Under the pieces are notes generated by a model that saw only the letters and a list, made by a program, of their open reading frames with translations, was not told where the DNA came from and ran no database searches. A stretch of DNA of 64,000 nucleotides, taken from positions 1 through 64,000 of the forward strand of contig CADEGF010000030.1 in the NCBI GenBank assembly GCA_902826815.1. The letters run 5' to 3'. A program made the position numbers and the translations under genes. The DNA comes from an uncultured Mycobacteriaceae bacterium (GTDB lineage: Bacteria > Actinomycetota > Actinomycetes > Mycobacteriales > Mycobacteriaceae). Of this stretch, positions 1 through 7,728 are shown in pieces. The stretch's first letter is position 1, and each line of letters starts with the position of its first letter.

Positions 1-1
1 G

Positions 2-370
2 GTCGAGGCCTTTCACGTCGTCCCGGACGCGCTCGAGATCCTCGCGGAGTTGGGTTGTGCGGCAGGGACTCGTCGTGAGGCGGCGCGCTTGGCCGGCGCG
101 GCCATGTCACTCGAGGACGCGATCGCGTATGCACAACGTGGCCGCGGCGAGCGCAAGCGGCCGTCGACCGGATGGGCATCGCTGACACCGACCGAACTGG
201 ACGTGGTGCGGTTGGTGCAAGAAGGCCTCGGCAACAAGGAGATCGCGGCCCGTCTTTTCGTCTCTCATCGCACCGTGCAGACACACCTGACGCACGTCTA
301 CGCCAAGCTCGGGATCACGTCGCGGGTCGCGCTGGCCCAGCAGGCGGCTCGTCAGCGCGCCGAGCGATAG
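2..370 (+). CDS. LuxR-family transcriptional regulator, C-terminal part (5' end outside window)
   Basis: The reading frame is open from the first bases of the window, so this is the 3' end of a larger gene. The last 60 or so residues form a LuxR/GerE helix-turn-helix: LTPTELDVVRLVQEGLGNKE followed by IAARLFVSHRTVQTHLTHVY and AKLGI. The preceding segment (ALEILAELGCAAGTRREAAR and onward) looks like the helical-repeat tail found just before the HTH in large LuxR regulators with AAA or cyclase domains. That parentage is inference because the N-terminus is missing. Its end overlaps the end of the convergent response regulator gene by 19 bases. Target genes cannot be told from the sequence. Confidence 0.85.
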   Translation, partial: VEAFHVVPDALEILAELGCAAGTRREAARLAGAAMSLEDAIAYAQRGRGERKRPSTGWASLTPTELDVVRLVQEGLGNKEIAARLFVSHRTVQTHLTHVYAKLGITSRVALAQQAARQRAER

Positions 371-1020
371 CGCCGCTCCGGGCGCCCGACGCCGTACTGC
401 AGCCGGATCTCCAATGCGCCGGTGCCCAGATAGTGCTCGAGGTATCGACGCGCGCTGACCCGCGAGATCCCCACTCGGTCAGCACATTCCGCCGCCGACA
501 CCTCACCGGCCTCGGTGACCGCGTCGAGCACAAGGCGGCCGGTCTCGGCGCCGAGGCCCTTGGGCATCACCTCTTGCGGCGCGGGTGCGGCCGCGCCGCC
601 GAAGAGCGAGTCGATCAGCGACTGGTCGACACCGTCGGCCGACTCGAGCGCGTCGGCGCGTGCCGCGAACGCCTCCAGCTTCGCCTTCAGTTGGTCGAAT
701 TCGAACGGTTTGATCAGGTAGTCGGCGGCGCCGCCGTCGAGCGCGCCGGTCACGGTGTCGAGTTCGCGCGCGGCGGTGATCATGATGACGCCGACGCCGT
801 CTCCGCCGGATCGCAACCGCTGCAGCACTTCCAGGCCGGTCATATCCGGCAGATACACGTCGAGCAGGATCAGCTGGGGTTGCAGTTCGCGGGCCGCGGT
901 CAAGGCCTCGGCGCCGGTGCGAGCAACGCCGACCGCGCGAAAGCCGTCGACCTGTTCGACGAACCTGCGATGAATCTCGGCGACCATGAAGTCGTCGTCG
1001 ACGACAAGCACATCACGCAT
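352..1020 (-). CDS. CitB/DcuR-type response regulator
   Basis: Cytoplasmic DNA-binding partner of the adjacent sensor kinase. The product is 222 residues. Residues 1-120 are a receiver domain with the acidic pocket VVDDD near residue 7, phosphoacceptor Asp54 in LLDVYLPD, and the conserved Lys in YLIKPF. The C-terminal third carries a helix-turn-helix (EVSAAECADRVGISRVSARR) of the type seen in CitB/DcuR/DctR regulators, not the LuxR or OmpR type. The ATG start at 1020 gives the canonical N-terminus MRDVLVVDDD and overlaps the kinase stop by 8 bases, so the pair is co-transcribed and coupled. By context it most likely controls the divergent tricarboxylate transporter operon (inference). Confidence 0.92.
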   Translation of the reverse strand: MRDVLVVDDDFMVAEIHRRFVEQVDGFRAVGVARTGAEALTAARELQPQLILLDVYLPDMTGLEVLQRLRSGGDGVGVIMITAARELDTVTGALDGGAADYLIKPFEFDQLKAKLEAFAARADALESADGVDQSLIDSLFGGAAAPAPQEVMPKGLGAETGRLVLDAVTEAGEVSAAECADRVGISRVSARRYLEHYLGTGALEIRLQYGVGRPERRYRSAR

Positions 1021-2620
1021 GCGCGGCCTGCTTCGGTGAGGTCGACGCCGGCAACCGCACCACGAACAACGCACCTCCCGCCGGGGCGTCGGTCACCTCG
1101 ACGGAGCCGCCGTGCTGCACTGTGACCAGCCGTACCAAAGCCAACCCGATGCCGCGTCCGCCGGGCACCTCCGGCTTCGACGTCACACCCCTCGCGAAGA
1201 TCTCCTCCCGAAAATGTTCCGGCACACCGGGTCCGGAGTCGGCTACCGAGATCATCAGGCCATCCCCGTCATCGATGTGCACCGTGACGCGCGCAGGTTC
1301 GGCTCCCACCGACACGTCGACGGCGTTGTCGATCAGGTTGCCGAGAAGCGTGATCACATCCGTCGCCACCGCCGGGGTCAACGTGGACAGATGTGAGTGC
1401 GGCGCGAGCGCAAGCGCCACCCCGCTTTCGGCCGCCAGCGACGTCTTCGCGATCAGCAGGGCCGCCACCGCGGGATCGGATATCCGACTGGTGACGGCGT
1501 CGTTGATCTCGGCGCGGCGCCGGGTGAGGGTGCCCACGAGATCGCGCACGGAGTCGTATTCGCCGAGTTGAACCAGCCCCGAGATGGTGTGCAACTGGTT
1601 GGCGAACTCGTGCGTCTGCGCGCGCAGGGTGTCGGTGACGCTCTTGTGCGATGACAACTGGCCCTGAAGTGCCGCGAGTTCGGTGCTGTCGCGCATCGTC
1701 GTCACGGTCCCGATGACCTGGCCCTGGCTGGTCGCAGACCGCCGATTCAACGCCAATACCTTTGTCCGGGTGGCGATGACGGTGTCCCCGGCGGGCCGGC
1801 CATCGTCGCCGGAGAGCAGGAAATCCACCACCGCGGGGTCGAGCCCGATGCTGTCGACCCGCCGTCCAACCGCGTCGCCGTCGACACCGAGTAGGTCCTG
1901 GGCGCTGTCGTTGAGAAGCGTGACATCACCCTCGTTGTTCACCGCGACCACACCCTCGCGAATGCTGTGCAGCAGCGCCTCCCGGTGATCGGCAAGGCCT
2001 GCGATCTCGGCGACTTCGAGGCCGCGGGTGTGCCGCTTGATCCGCCTGGACAACAACCAGGAAGCCAACAGGCCCAGCGCCGCGCCGAGTCCGAGGTACA
2101 GCAGCAGGCGTCTGCCCGCACCGCTGAGCTGTTCCCACACCGACGGATACGGCTCGCTGACCGATGCGACGGCGAGCACGTCGCCGTTCGTCGACAGGAT
2201 CGGCACCTGGCCGACCAGGCTGTGCACGCCGTCGATGTCGTCGTCGCCGAACCATGCACGGCCCTCGTCGGCCCGACTCGGGCCGAGATCCATCCGCGAC
2301 CGGATGCGCGACGGATCGGACGACACCCGGATGGTGCCGTCCGGGCCGAGGATCTCCGCCATGCCTGCACCCGAGAGCGCGACGGCGCGGTCGGTCTCCG
2401 GCGCGAGTACCTGTGCGGCGACAGGGTCGGCATACCGGTCCCGCACGATCGGTGTCGAGGCCAGGTTCTCGGCGACGGCGATCATCCGCTGACCGCGCAC
2501 TTCGCGGAACTCCCGGGTCGACTGCGCGACCGAGACGATCGCGATCGCGACCAGCACCACGATGACCACGAGCAGCTGAAACACCAGGAACTGGCCGGCC
2601 AGGCTACGTGACCAGGTCAT
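1013..2620 (-). CDS. CitA/DcuS-type sensor histidine kinase
   Basis: Membrane sensor kinase of 535 residues. An N-terminal membrane helix (about 8-32) is followed by a roughly 130-residue extracytoplasmic sensor domain of the citrate/C4-dicarboxylate type, a second helix (about 165-185), a PAS domain, and a kinase core. The phosphoacceptor is His337 in THEFANQLHTISG, the Spo0B-like H-box typical of citrate-family kinases. Downstream are the N-box (LIDNAVD), G1 box (DSGPGV) and G2 box (GGRGIGLAL). ATG at 2620 was chosen because it starts directly before the first membrane helix; upstream in-frame starts would lie in the divergent promoter region. Divergent from tctCBA, so a tricarboxylate ligand is the natural guess, although no residue proves the ligand. 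Confidence 0.93.
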   Translation of the reverse strand: MTWSRSLAGQFLVFQLLVVIVVLVAIAIVSVAQSTREFREVRGQRMIAVAENLASTPIVRDRYADPVAAQVLAPETDRAVALSGAGMAEILGPDGTIRVSSDPSRIRSRMDLGPSRADEGRAWFGDDDIDGVHSLVGQVPILSTNGDVLAVASVSEPYPSVWEQLSGAGRRLLLYLGLGAALGLLASWLLSRRIKRHTRGLEVAEIAGLADHREALLHSIREGVVAVNNEGDVTLLNDSAQDLLGVDGDAVGRRVDSIGLDPAVVDFLLSGDDGRPAGDTVIATRTKVLALNRRSATSQGQVIGTVTTMRDSTELAALQGQLSSHKSVTDTLRAQTHEFANQLHTISGLVQLGEYDSVRDLVGTLTRRRAEINDAVTSRISDPAVAALLIAKTSLAAESGVALALAPHSHLSTLTPAVATDVITLLGNLIDNAVDVSVGAEPARVTVHIDDGDGLMISVADSGPGVPEHFREEIFARGVTSKPEVPGGRGIGLALVRLVTVQHGGSVEVTDAPAGGALFVVRLPASTSPKQAAHA

Positions 2621-2655
2621 GTACTTAATGACCAATACTTCCTTTGCGTTCTCAT

Positions 2656-2673
2656 CAGTGACTTGGATCACTG
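2656..2673. promoter_or_regulatory. CRP-like palindrome in the kinase/tctC divergent promoter region
   Basis: A perfect inverted repeat, CAGTGA-N6-TCACTG, sits 36 bases upstream of the kinase start and 49 bases upstream of tctC. Its core GTGA-N6-TCAC is the core of actinobacterial CRP/GlxR binding sites. The flanking bases are A and T where the consensus has T and A. The surrounding 2621-2722 region also has a second, wider inverted repeat (CAATACT at 2633-2639 and AGTATTG at 2683-2689) that could be the response regulator site. Regulator identity is inferred. Confidence 0.5.
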
Positions 2674-2722
2674 GTGGGGTCCAGTATTGCTGAGCATCAC
2701 ACCTGACGGGATTGGGGACGAC

Positions 2723-3706
2723 GTGAAGTGCACACGGAGAACGGCGGTTTTGATCATCGCCGTCATCGCCGCGCTGCTGGTCAGCGGCTGCGGTGTCACC
2801 CGCGGGGGTGAGGAAAAGGGCTTCCACCGGTTACGCATGATGGTGCCGAACAGCCCGGGCGGCGGTTACGACCTCACGGCCCGCACCGCGGTCAAGATCA
2901 TGGAAGACGACGACATCACCGGTCGTGTCGAGGTCTTCAACGTCATCGGTGCGGGCGGCACCGTCGCCATGGCGCGCCTGATGAACGAAAAAGGCAACAA
3001 CGACTTGATGATGACGATGGGACTGGGCGTCGTCGGTGCCACCTACACCAACGGGTCCAAGATCAAGGCGTCCGACGCCACGGCCATCGCCAAGCTGATC
3101 GAGGACCCCGGCGCCTTCTTCGTGCCTGCCGACTCGCCGTTCAAGACGATCGGCGACTTCGTCAAGGCATGGAAGGCCGACCCGTCCAAGATCACGATCG
3201 GAGGAGGTTCCTCGCCTGGCGGGCCCGACCACCTGTTCCCGATGGAGACGGCGCGGGCCGTCGGAATCGACCCGAAGGCAGTCAACTTCGTCACCTACGA
3301 CGGCGGCGGCGATCTGCTGACCGCACTGCTCGGCAAGAAGATCGCGGCGGGCACGTCCAGTCCCGGTGAGCTGACCGATCAGATCGAGGCGGGCCAGTTG
3401 CGGGTGCTCGCGGTGTCCAGTGAGGAACGCGTCGAGGGCATCGACGCGCCGACGCTGAAGGAGGCGGGCATCGACGTGACCTTCGCCAACTGGCGCGGAG
3501 TGCTTGCGCCGCCGGACATTTCCGATGACGCAAAGCAGGCGATGGTCAAGGTGCTGGAGGACTTGCACGGCACGCAGCAATGGAAGGAGGCGCTGGTGAA
3601 GAACGGCTGGACCGATGCGTTCATGACCGGTGAGCAGTTCGAACAGTTCCTGAAGGATCAGGACAAGCGGGTCTCGTCGACGCTCACCGAGTTGGGGCTG
3701 CTATGA
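2723..3706 (+). CDS. tctC: Tripartite tricarboxylate transporter substrate-binding lipoprotein TctC
   Basis: Extracytoplasmic substrate-binding protein (Bug/TctC family) that delivers a carboxylate to the TctAB membrane complex. The product is 327 residues from the GTG at 2723, which sits behind a GGGGA-rich ribosome binding site. The N-terminus has a charged segment, a hydrophobic stretch and a lipobox ending VSGC with Cys23 as lipidation site, so it is membrane-anchored. The family hallmark NSPGGGYDLTAR, which forms part of the ligand loop, follows shortly after. First gene of a tightly packed operon: its stop overlaps tctB (ATGA). An in-frame ATG at 2663 would put about 20 extra residues before the signal peptide and is less likely. 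The ligand could be citrate or another carboxylate. Confidence 0.93.
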   Translation: MKCTRRTAVLIIAVIAALLVSGCGVTRGGEEKGFHRLRMMVPNSPGGGYDLTARTAVKIMEDDDITGRVEVFNVIGAGGTVAMARLMNEKGNNDLMMTMGLGVVGATYTNGSKIKASDATAIAKLIEDPGAFFVPADSPFKTIGDFVKAWKADPSKITIGGGSSPGGPDHLFPMETARAVGIDPKAVNFVTYDGGGDLLTALLGKKIAAGTSSPGELTDQIEAGQLRVLAVSSEERVEGIDAPTLKEAGIDVTFANWRGVLAPPDISDDAKQAMVKVLEDLHGTQQWKEALVKNGWTDAFMTGEQFEQFLKDQDKRVSSTLTELGLL

Positions 3707-4227
3707 CCACGACAGAAGAGCCGCAGGAACGCGCCGTCGGAAGGACCGTCGACAAGCCGCAGTACCTGGTCTGTGTCGTCCTCGTTCTGGTCGGTGCGTT
3801 TCTGATCTACGACGCAGTGACCCTGGAAGCGGGCTTCGCCAAGGTGGATCCCGTTGGGCCCAAGATGTTCCCGATCGTCATCGGCGTCATCCTCATCGTG
3901 CTCGCGGCGATCCTCGCTGTCGCGATACCGCGCGGATCGGTCGGCGAGGCCGACGCAGGCGAGGACGTCGACCCGAACATGCCGAGCGACTGGCGCACCG
4001 TCGGGCTGCTCGTCGCGCTGTTCGTCGGCCTGATCCTGCTCGTCAACCCGTTGGGCTGGGTGATCACCAGCACGCTCTTCTTCGCAGGCTCGGCAACAGT
4101 GCTCGGCAGCAAGCATTATGTCCGCAACTTCGCCATCGGCCTGGTGCTCGCACTGATCAGCTTCTATGCGTTCTACTCCGGGCTCGGAATCCCGCTGCCC
4201 GCAGGCATTCTGGACGGGATTCTGTAG
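3703..4227 (+). CDS. tctB: Tripartite tricarboxylate transporter small membrane subunit TctB
   Basis: Small, poorly conserved membrane subunit of the TTT transporter (DUF1468 family), 174 residues. Four hydrophobic helices are visible: about 25-42, 55-75, 98-116 and 120-165 (the last region contains two). Between helices 2 and 3 is an acidic cytoplasmic loop (GEADAGEDVD). Identification rests on size, topology and its place between TctC and TctA. It overlaps tctC by 4 bases and abuts tctA with no gap, so stoichiometric expression is expected. Confidence 0.88.
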   Translation: MTTTEEPQERAVGRTVDKPQYLVCVVLVLVGAFLIYDAVTLEAGFAKVDPVGPKMFPIVIGVILIVLAAILAVAIPRGSVGEADAGEDVDPNMPSDWRTVGLLVALFVGLILLVNPLGWVITSTLFFAGSATVLGSKHYVRNFAIGLVLALISFYAFYSGLGIPLPAGILDGIL

Positions 4228-5778
4228 ATGAACAACTTCGACTGGTTCCTTCAGGGCCTCAGCGAGGCCGCGACTCCGATGAACCTGCTGTATGCGGTCA
4301 TCGGGGTTCTCCTAGGCACCGCCGTCGGCGTGCTGCCCGGCATCGGCCCGGCCATGACGGTCGCACTGCTGCTGCCGATCACCTACAACGTCAGCCCGAG
4401 TGCGGCGTTCATCATGTTCGCGGGCATCTTCTACGGCGGTATGTACGGCGGTTCGACAACGTCGATCCTGCTGAACACGCCGGGGGAGTCGTCGTCGGTC
4501 ATCACCGCGATCGAAGGCAACAAGATGGCCAAGGCGGGCCGAGCCGCACAGGCGCTGGCGACCGCGGCGATCGGGTCGTTCGTCGCCGGCGCCATCGGCA
4601 CCGTGCTTTTGGCGACCTTCGCGCCTACGATCTCGCGGTTCGCTGTCACGCTTGGTGCCCCGTCGTACCTGGCGATCATGCTGTTCGCGCTTGTCGCGGT
4701 CACCGCGGTGCTCGGGGCGTCCAAACTGCGCGGCGCGATATCGCTGTTTCTCGGGCTGGCGATCGGCGTCGTCGGCATCGACTTCCTGACCGGACAGCCG
4801 AGGGCGACGTTCGGGGTGCCGCTGTTGAGCGACGGAATCGACATCGTGGTCATCGCGGTGGCCATCTTCGCGGTCGGTGAGGCTCTCTGGGTGGCCGCGC
4901 ATCTGCGTCGCAAGCCCGCCGACATCATCCCGGTCGGCAGGCCGTGGATGGGACGCGACGACTGGAAGCGCTCATGGAAACCGTGGCTGCGCGGTACGGC
5001 GTTCGGGTTCCCGTTCGGTGCTCTGCCTGCCGGCGGCGCCGAGCTTCCGACCTTCCTCTCCTACATCACCGAGAAGCGGCTGGCTAAGCGCACCGGCCAT
5101 GACGCCGAGTTCGGCAAGGGTGCGATCGAAGGCGTGGCGGGGCCGGAGGCGGCCAACAATGCTTCGGCCGCAGGGACTCTGGTGCCCATGCTGTCCTTGG
5201 GCCTGCCGACCAACGCCACCGCTGCGGTGATGCTGACCGCATTCGTCTCCTACGGAATCCAGCCCGGCCCAACGCTTTTCGAGAAGGAGCCGTTGCTGAT
5301 CTGGACGTTGATCGCCAGCCTCTTCATCGGCAACTTCCTGTTGTTGGTGCTGAACCTTCCGCTCGCTCCGTTGTGGGCCAAACTGCTGCGCACGCCGCGG
5401 CCGTACCTGTACGCGGGGATTCTGTTCTTCGCCGCGCTCGGCGCTCTCGCGGTCAACATTCAGCCGCTCGACCTCGCGCTGCTGCTGGTGTTCGGCCTGC
5501 TCGGGCTGATGATGCGGCGATTCGGTCTTCCCGTGCTGCCGTTGATCATCGGTGTCATCCTCGGCCCGCGGATCGAGCGGCAGCTGCGGCAATCTCTGCA
5601 GCTGGCCGACGGCAACTGGACGGGTTTGTTCACCGAGCCCGTCGCGATCATCACCTACGCGTTGATGGTGATCCTGCTGCTGATCCCGCTGATATTGCGA
5701 CTGATGCACCGCAACGAGGAAACCCTGTTGGTCGTCGAGGACGACCGCGATCAGAGAGAGAAGGCGGCGCAGTCGTGA
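4228..5778 (+). CDS. tctA: Tripartite tricarboxylate transporter large permease TctA
   Basis: Large permease subunit (516 residues, about 12 membrane helices) that drives secondary uptake of the carboxylate caught by TctC. The conserved N-terminal region [20 protein letters not shown] and the family signature [20 protein letters not shown] are both present. A second conserved glycine-rich block follows ([20 protein letters not shown], near residue 305). The length is normal for the family. The ATG start directly follows the tctB stop. Its own stop overlaps the start of the following universal stress protein by the GTGA arrangement, which makes that gene part of the operon. Confidence 0.95.
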   Translation: MNNFDWFLQGLSEAATPMNLLYAVIGVLLGTAVGVLPGIGPAMTVALLLPITYNVSPSAAFIMFAGIFYGGMYGGSTTSILLNTPGESSSVITAIEGNKMAKAGRAAQALATAAIGSFVAGAIGTVLLATFAPTISRFAVTLGAPSYLAIMLFALVAVTAVLGASKLRGAISLFLGLAIGVVGIDFLTGQPRATFGVPLLSDGIDIVVIAVAIFAVGEALWVAAHLRRKPADIIPVGRPWMGRDDWKRSWKPWLRGTAFGFPFGALPAGGAELPTFLSYITEKRLAKRTGHDAEFGKGAIEGVAGPEAANNASAAGTLVPMLSLGLPTNATAAVMLTAFVSYGIQPGPTLFEKEPLLIWTLIASLFIGNFLLLVLNLPLAPLWAKLLRTPRPYLYAGILFFAALGALAVNIQPLDLALLLVFGLLGLMMRRFGLPVLPLIIGVILGPRIERQLRQSLQLADGNWTGLFTEPVAIITYALMVILLLIPLILRLMHRNEETLLVVEDDRDQREKAAQS

Positions 5779-6164
5779 TTGTGGTCGGATACAGCGCGGA
5801 CCCGTTCGGCCGGGCCGCCCTCGAGCATGGCATCGCCGAGGCGAAACGGCGCGGCAGCACACTGTGCGTGGTGAACTCGACCGCGGGCGACGCCTATGTC
5901 GACGCCCGGTCCGCGCAGTCGACGGAGGTGCATGACATCGAGGAGCAGTTGGCGAACTGCGGGGTCGATTTCGAGCTGACTCAACCCGTCGGGGTCGACG
6001 CGGCCCACGAGCTGCTGAACCAAATGGAACGCGACGACGCCGAGCTTCTGGTGATCGGGGTCCGGCACAGAAACCCGGTGGGAAAGCTGTTGCTCGGCAG
6101 TGTCTCCCAGCAGCTGCTGCTGGAATGCCACAAGCCGGTGCTCGCGGTGAAGCCGATTGAGTGA
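5775..6164 (+). CDS. UspA-family universal stress protein coupled to the TctCBA operon
   Basis: Single-domain universal stress protein of 129 residues starting at the GTG that overlaps the tctA stop (GTGA). It has the Usp alpha/beta fold pattern: an N-terminal beta strand IVVGYS, and near the C-terminus [20 protein letters not shown] followed by PVLAVKP. That block is the nucleotide-binding loop region of ATP-binding Usp proteins. Longer in-frame starts exist upstream but lie inside tctA. A Usp protein next to a secondary carboxylate transporter recalls TeaD, the ATP-binding regulator of the TRAP transporter TeaABC, so a role in transporter control is plausible but inferred. Confidence 0.9.
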   Translation: MIVVGYSADPFGRAALEHGIAEAKRRGSTLCVVNSTAGDAYVDARSAQSTEVHDIEEQLANCGVDFELTQPVGVDAAHELLNQMERDDAELLVIGVRHRNPVGKLLLGSVSQQLLLECHKPVLAVKPIE

Positions 6165-6339
6165 TTGTTTCCGCCACGTTTCCCGTAGCGCACGGCGATA
6201 GAGCGCAACCGATGAGGACATCGTTCCAGTCGGTTAACGGCAGTCGGTATACGACGTAACACGTCATCCCTACGTTCGAGTCACATCAGGGCAGTTCAGA
6301 CCCTGTTATCGCGAAATTTGTTGCGACAGGAGACTCGAC

Positions 6340-7728
6340 GTGACCGTTACCGAAACAGACCCGACAACTGGGTTTGTGCCGCCGCGACGTCGCGGTGGGC
6401 ACTGGATCGATGACTGGCGACCAGAAGAGCCCGAATTCTGGGCCACGGTAGGAAAGCCGATCGCCCGGCGAAATCTCATCTTGTCCATCTTCGCCGAGCA
6501 CATCGGCTTCTCGGTGTGGATGTTGTGGAGCATCGTCGTCGTCCAGATGACGGCGGGCTCCGACGGGAGTCCAGCAGCGTCCGGATTCGCCCTGACCGCC
6601 ACCCAGGCGCTCTGGCTGGTCGCGGTGCCCAGCGGCGTCGGCGCCTTCCTCCGGCTGCCGTATACGTTCGCGGTCCCCGTCTTCGGCGGCCGCAATTGGA
6701 CCATGGTCTCGGCGCTGCTGCTGTTGATTCCCACGCTCCTGCTCTCGTGGGCGGTGTCCAACCCGGACATCTCCTTCGGGCTGCTGCTGTTGGTCGCTGC
6801 CACCGCAGGCTTCGGTGGTGGCAACTTCGCGTCGTCGATGGCGAACATCTCGTTCTTCTATCCAGAGAAGGAAAAGGGTTGGGCGCTCGGGCTGAATGCC
6901 GCGGGTGGCAACATCGGAGTCGCGGTAGCGCAGAAGATCATCCCGATCGTCGTGACCGCGGGCGCAGGTGTTGCCTTGTCGTTGGCAGGCCTGTTCTATG
7001 TGCCGTTCGCGGTAGCCGCCGCCGTCTGCGCATTCCTGTTCATGAACAACCTCTCCGAAGCCAAGGCTGACGTCAAGCCCGTGTGGCAGTCGTTGCGGCA
7101 CAGCGACACCTGGATCATGTCGTTGCTCTACATCGGGACCTTCGGTTCGTTCATCGGGTATTCGGCTGCCTTTCCGACGCTGCTCAAAACCGTCTTCGAC
7201 CGCGGAGACATCGCGCTCACGTGGGCTTTTCTCGGAGCGGGAATCGGTTCGGTCGCACGGCCGTTCGGGGGCTGGCTCTCCGACCGTGTCGGCGGTGCTC
7301 GGGTCACTGCGATGAGTTTCACCACCTTGGCGATCGCCGCTGCTATCGCACTGTGGTCGGTGCAGAGCGAGAACCTGCCGATGTTCTTCGTCAGCTTCAT
7401 GCTTCTGTTCATCGCAACCGGTATCGGCAACGGATCGACATACCGGATGATCCCCAAGATCTTCAGCGTCAAAGGTGAGGATGCCGGTGGCACATCGGAC
7501 ACCATGGTCGCGATGCGCCGTCAGGCCGCAGGCGCGATCGGGATCATCTCTTCGATCGGCGCTTTCGGTGGCTTCATCGTGCCGCTGGCCTACGCCTGGT
7601 CGAAGGCTCAGTTCGGCAGCATCGAGCCTGCGCTGCGCTTCTACGTCGGTTTCTTCGTGGTGCTGCTCGTCGTCACCTGGTTCTGCTACCTGCGCAAGAG
7701 CACTCGGATGGCGCAAGCCCTGGTATGA
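6340..7728 (+). CDS. narK: NarK-type nitrate/nitrite MFS transporter
   Basis: Major facilitator protein of 462 residues with 12 predicted membrane helices that imports nitrate or exports nitrite. Family signatures are seen in helix 2 (LRLPYTFAVPVFGGRNW, with the substrate-binding Arg), helix 5 (GFGGGNFASSMANISFFYP) and the following EKEKGWALGLNAAGGNIGV. Helix 8 has RPFGGWLSDRVGG. The GTG start follows ACAGGAGA. The stop overlaps the nitrate reductase start (ATGA), so uptake and reduction are coupled, which points to assimilation rather than respiration. The 175-base gap upstream likely holds the promoter; no clear nitrogen-regulator box could be assigned by eye. Confidence 0.95.
   Translation: MTVTETDPTTGFVPPRRRGGHWIDDWRPEEPEFWATVGKPIARRNLILSIFAEHIGFSVWMLWSIVVVQMTAGSDGSPAASGFALTATQALWLVAVPSGVGAFLRLPYTFAVPVFGGRNWTMVSALLLLIPTLLLSWAVSNPDISFGLLLLVAATAGFGGGNFASSMANISFFYPEKEKGWALGLNAAGGNIGVAVAQKIIPIVVTAGAGVALSLAGLFYVPFAVAAAVCAFLFMNNLSEAKADVKPVWQSLRHSDTWIMSLLYIGTFGSFIGYSAAFPTLLKTVFDRGDIALTWAFLGAGIGSVARPFGGWLSDRVGGARVTAMSFTTLAIAAAIALWSVQSENLPMFFVSFMLLFIATGIGNGSTYRMIPKIFSVKGEDAGGTSDTMVAMRRQAAGAIGIISSIGAFGGFIVPLAYAWSKAQFGSIEPALRFYVGFFVVLLVVTWFCYLRKSTRMAQALV

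Noticed and set aside
4972..6267. Long antisense frame over tctA and the universal stress gene
   Set aside because: Composition is Arg/Pro/Gln/His rich, as expected from reading the opposite strand of hydrophobic GC-rich genes; no start signal.
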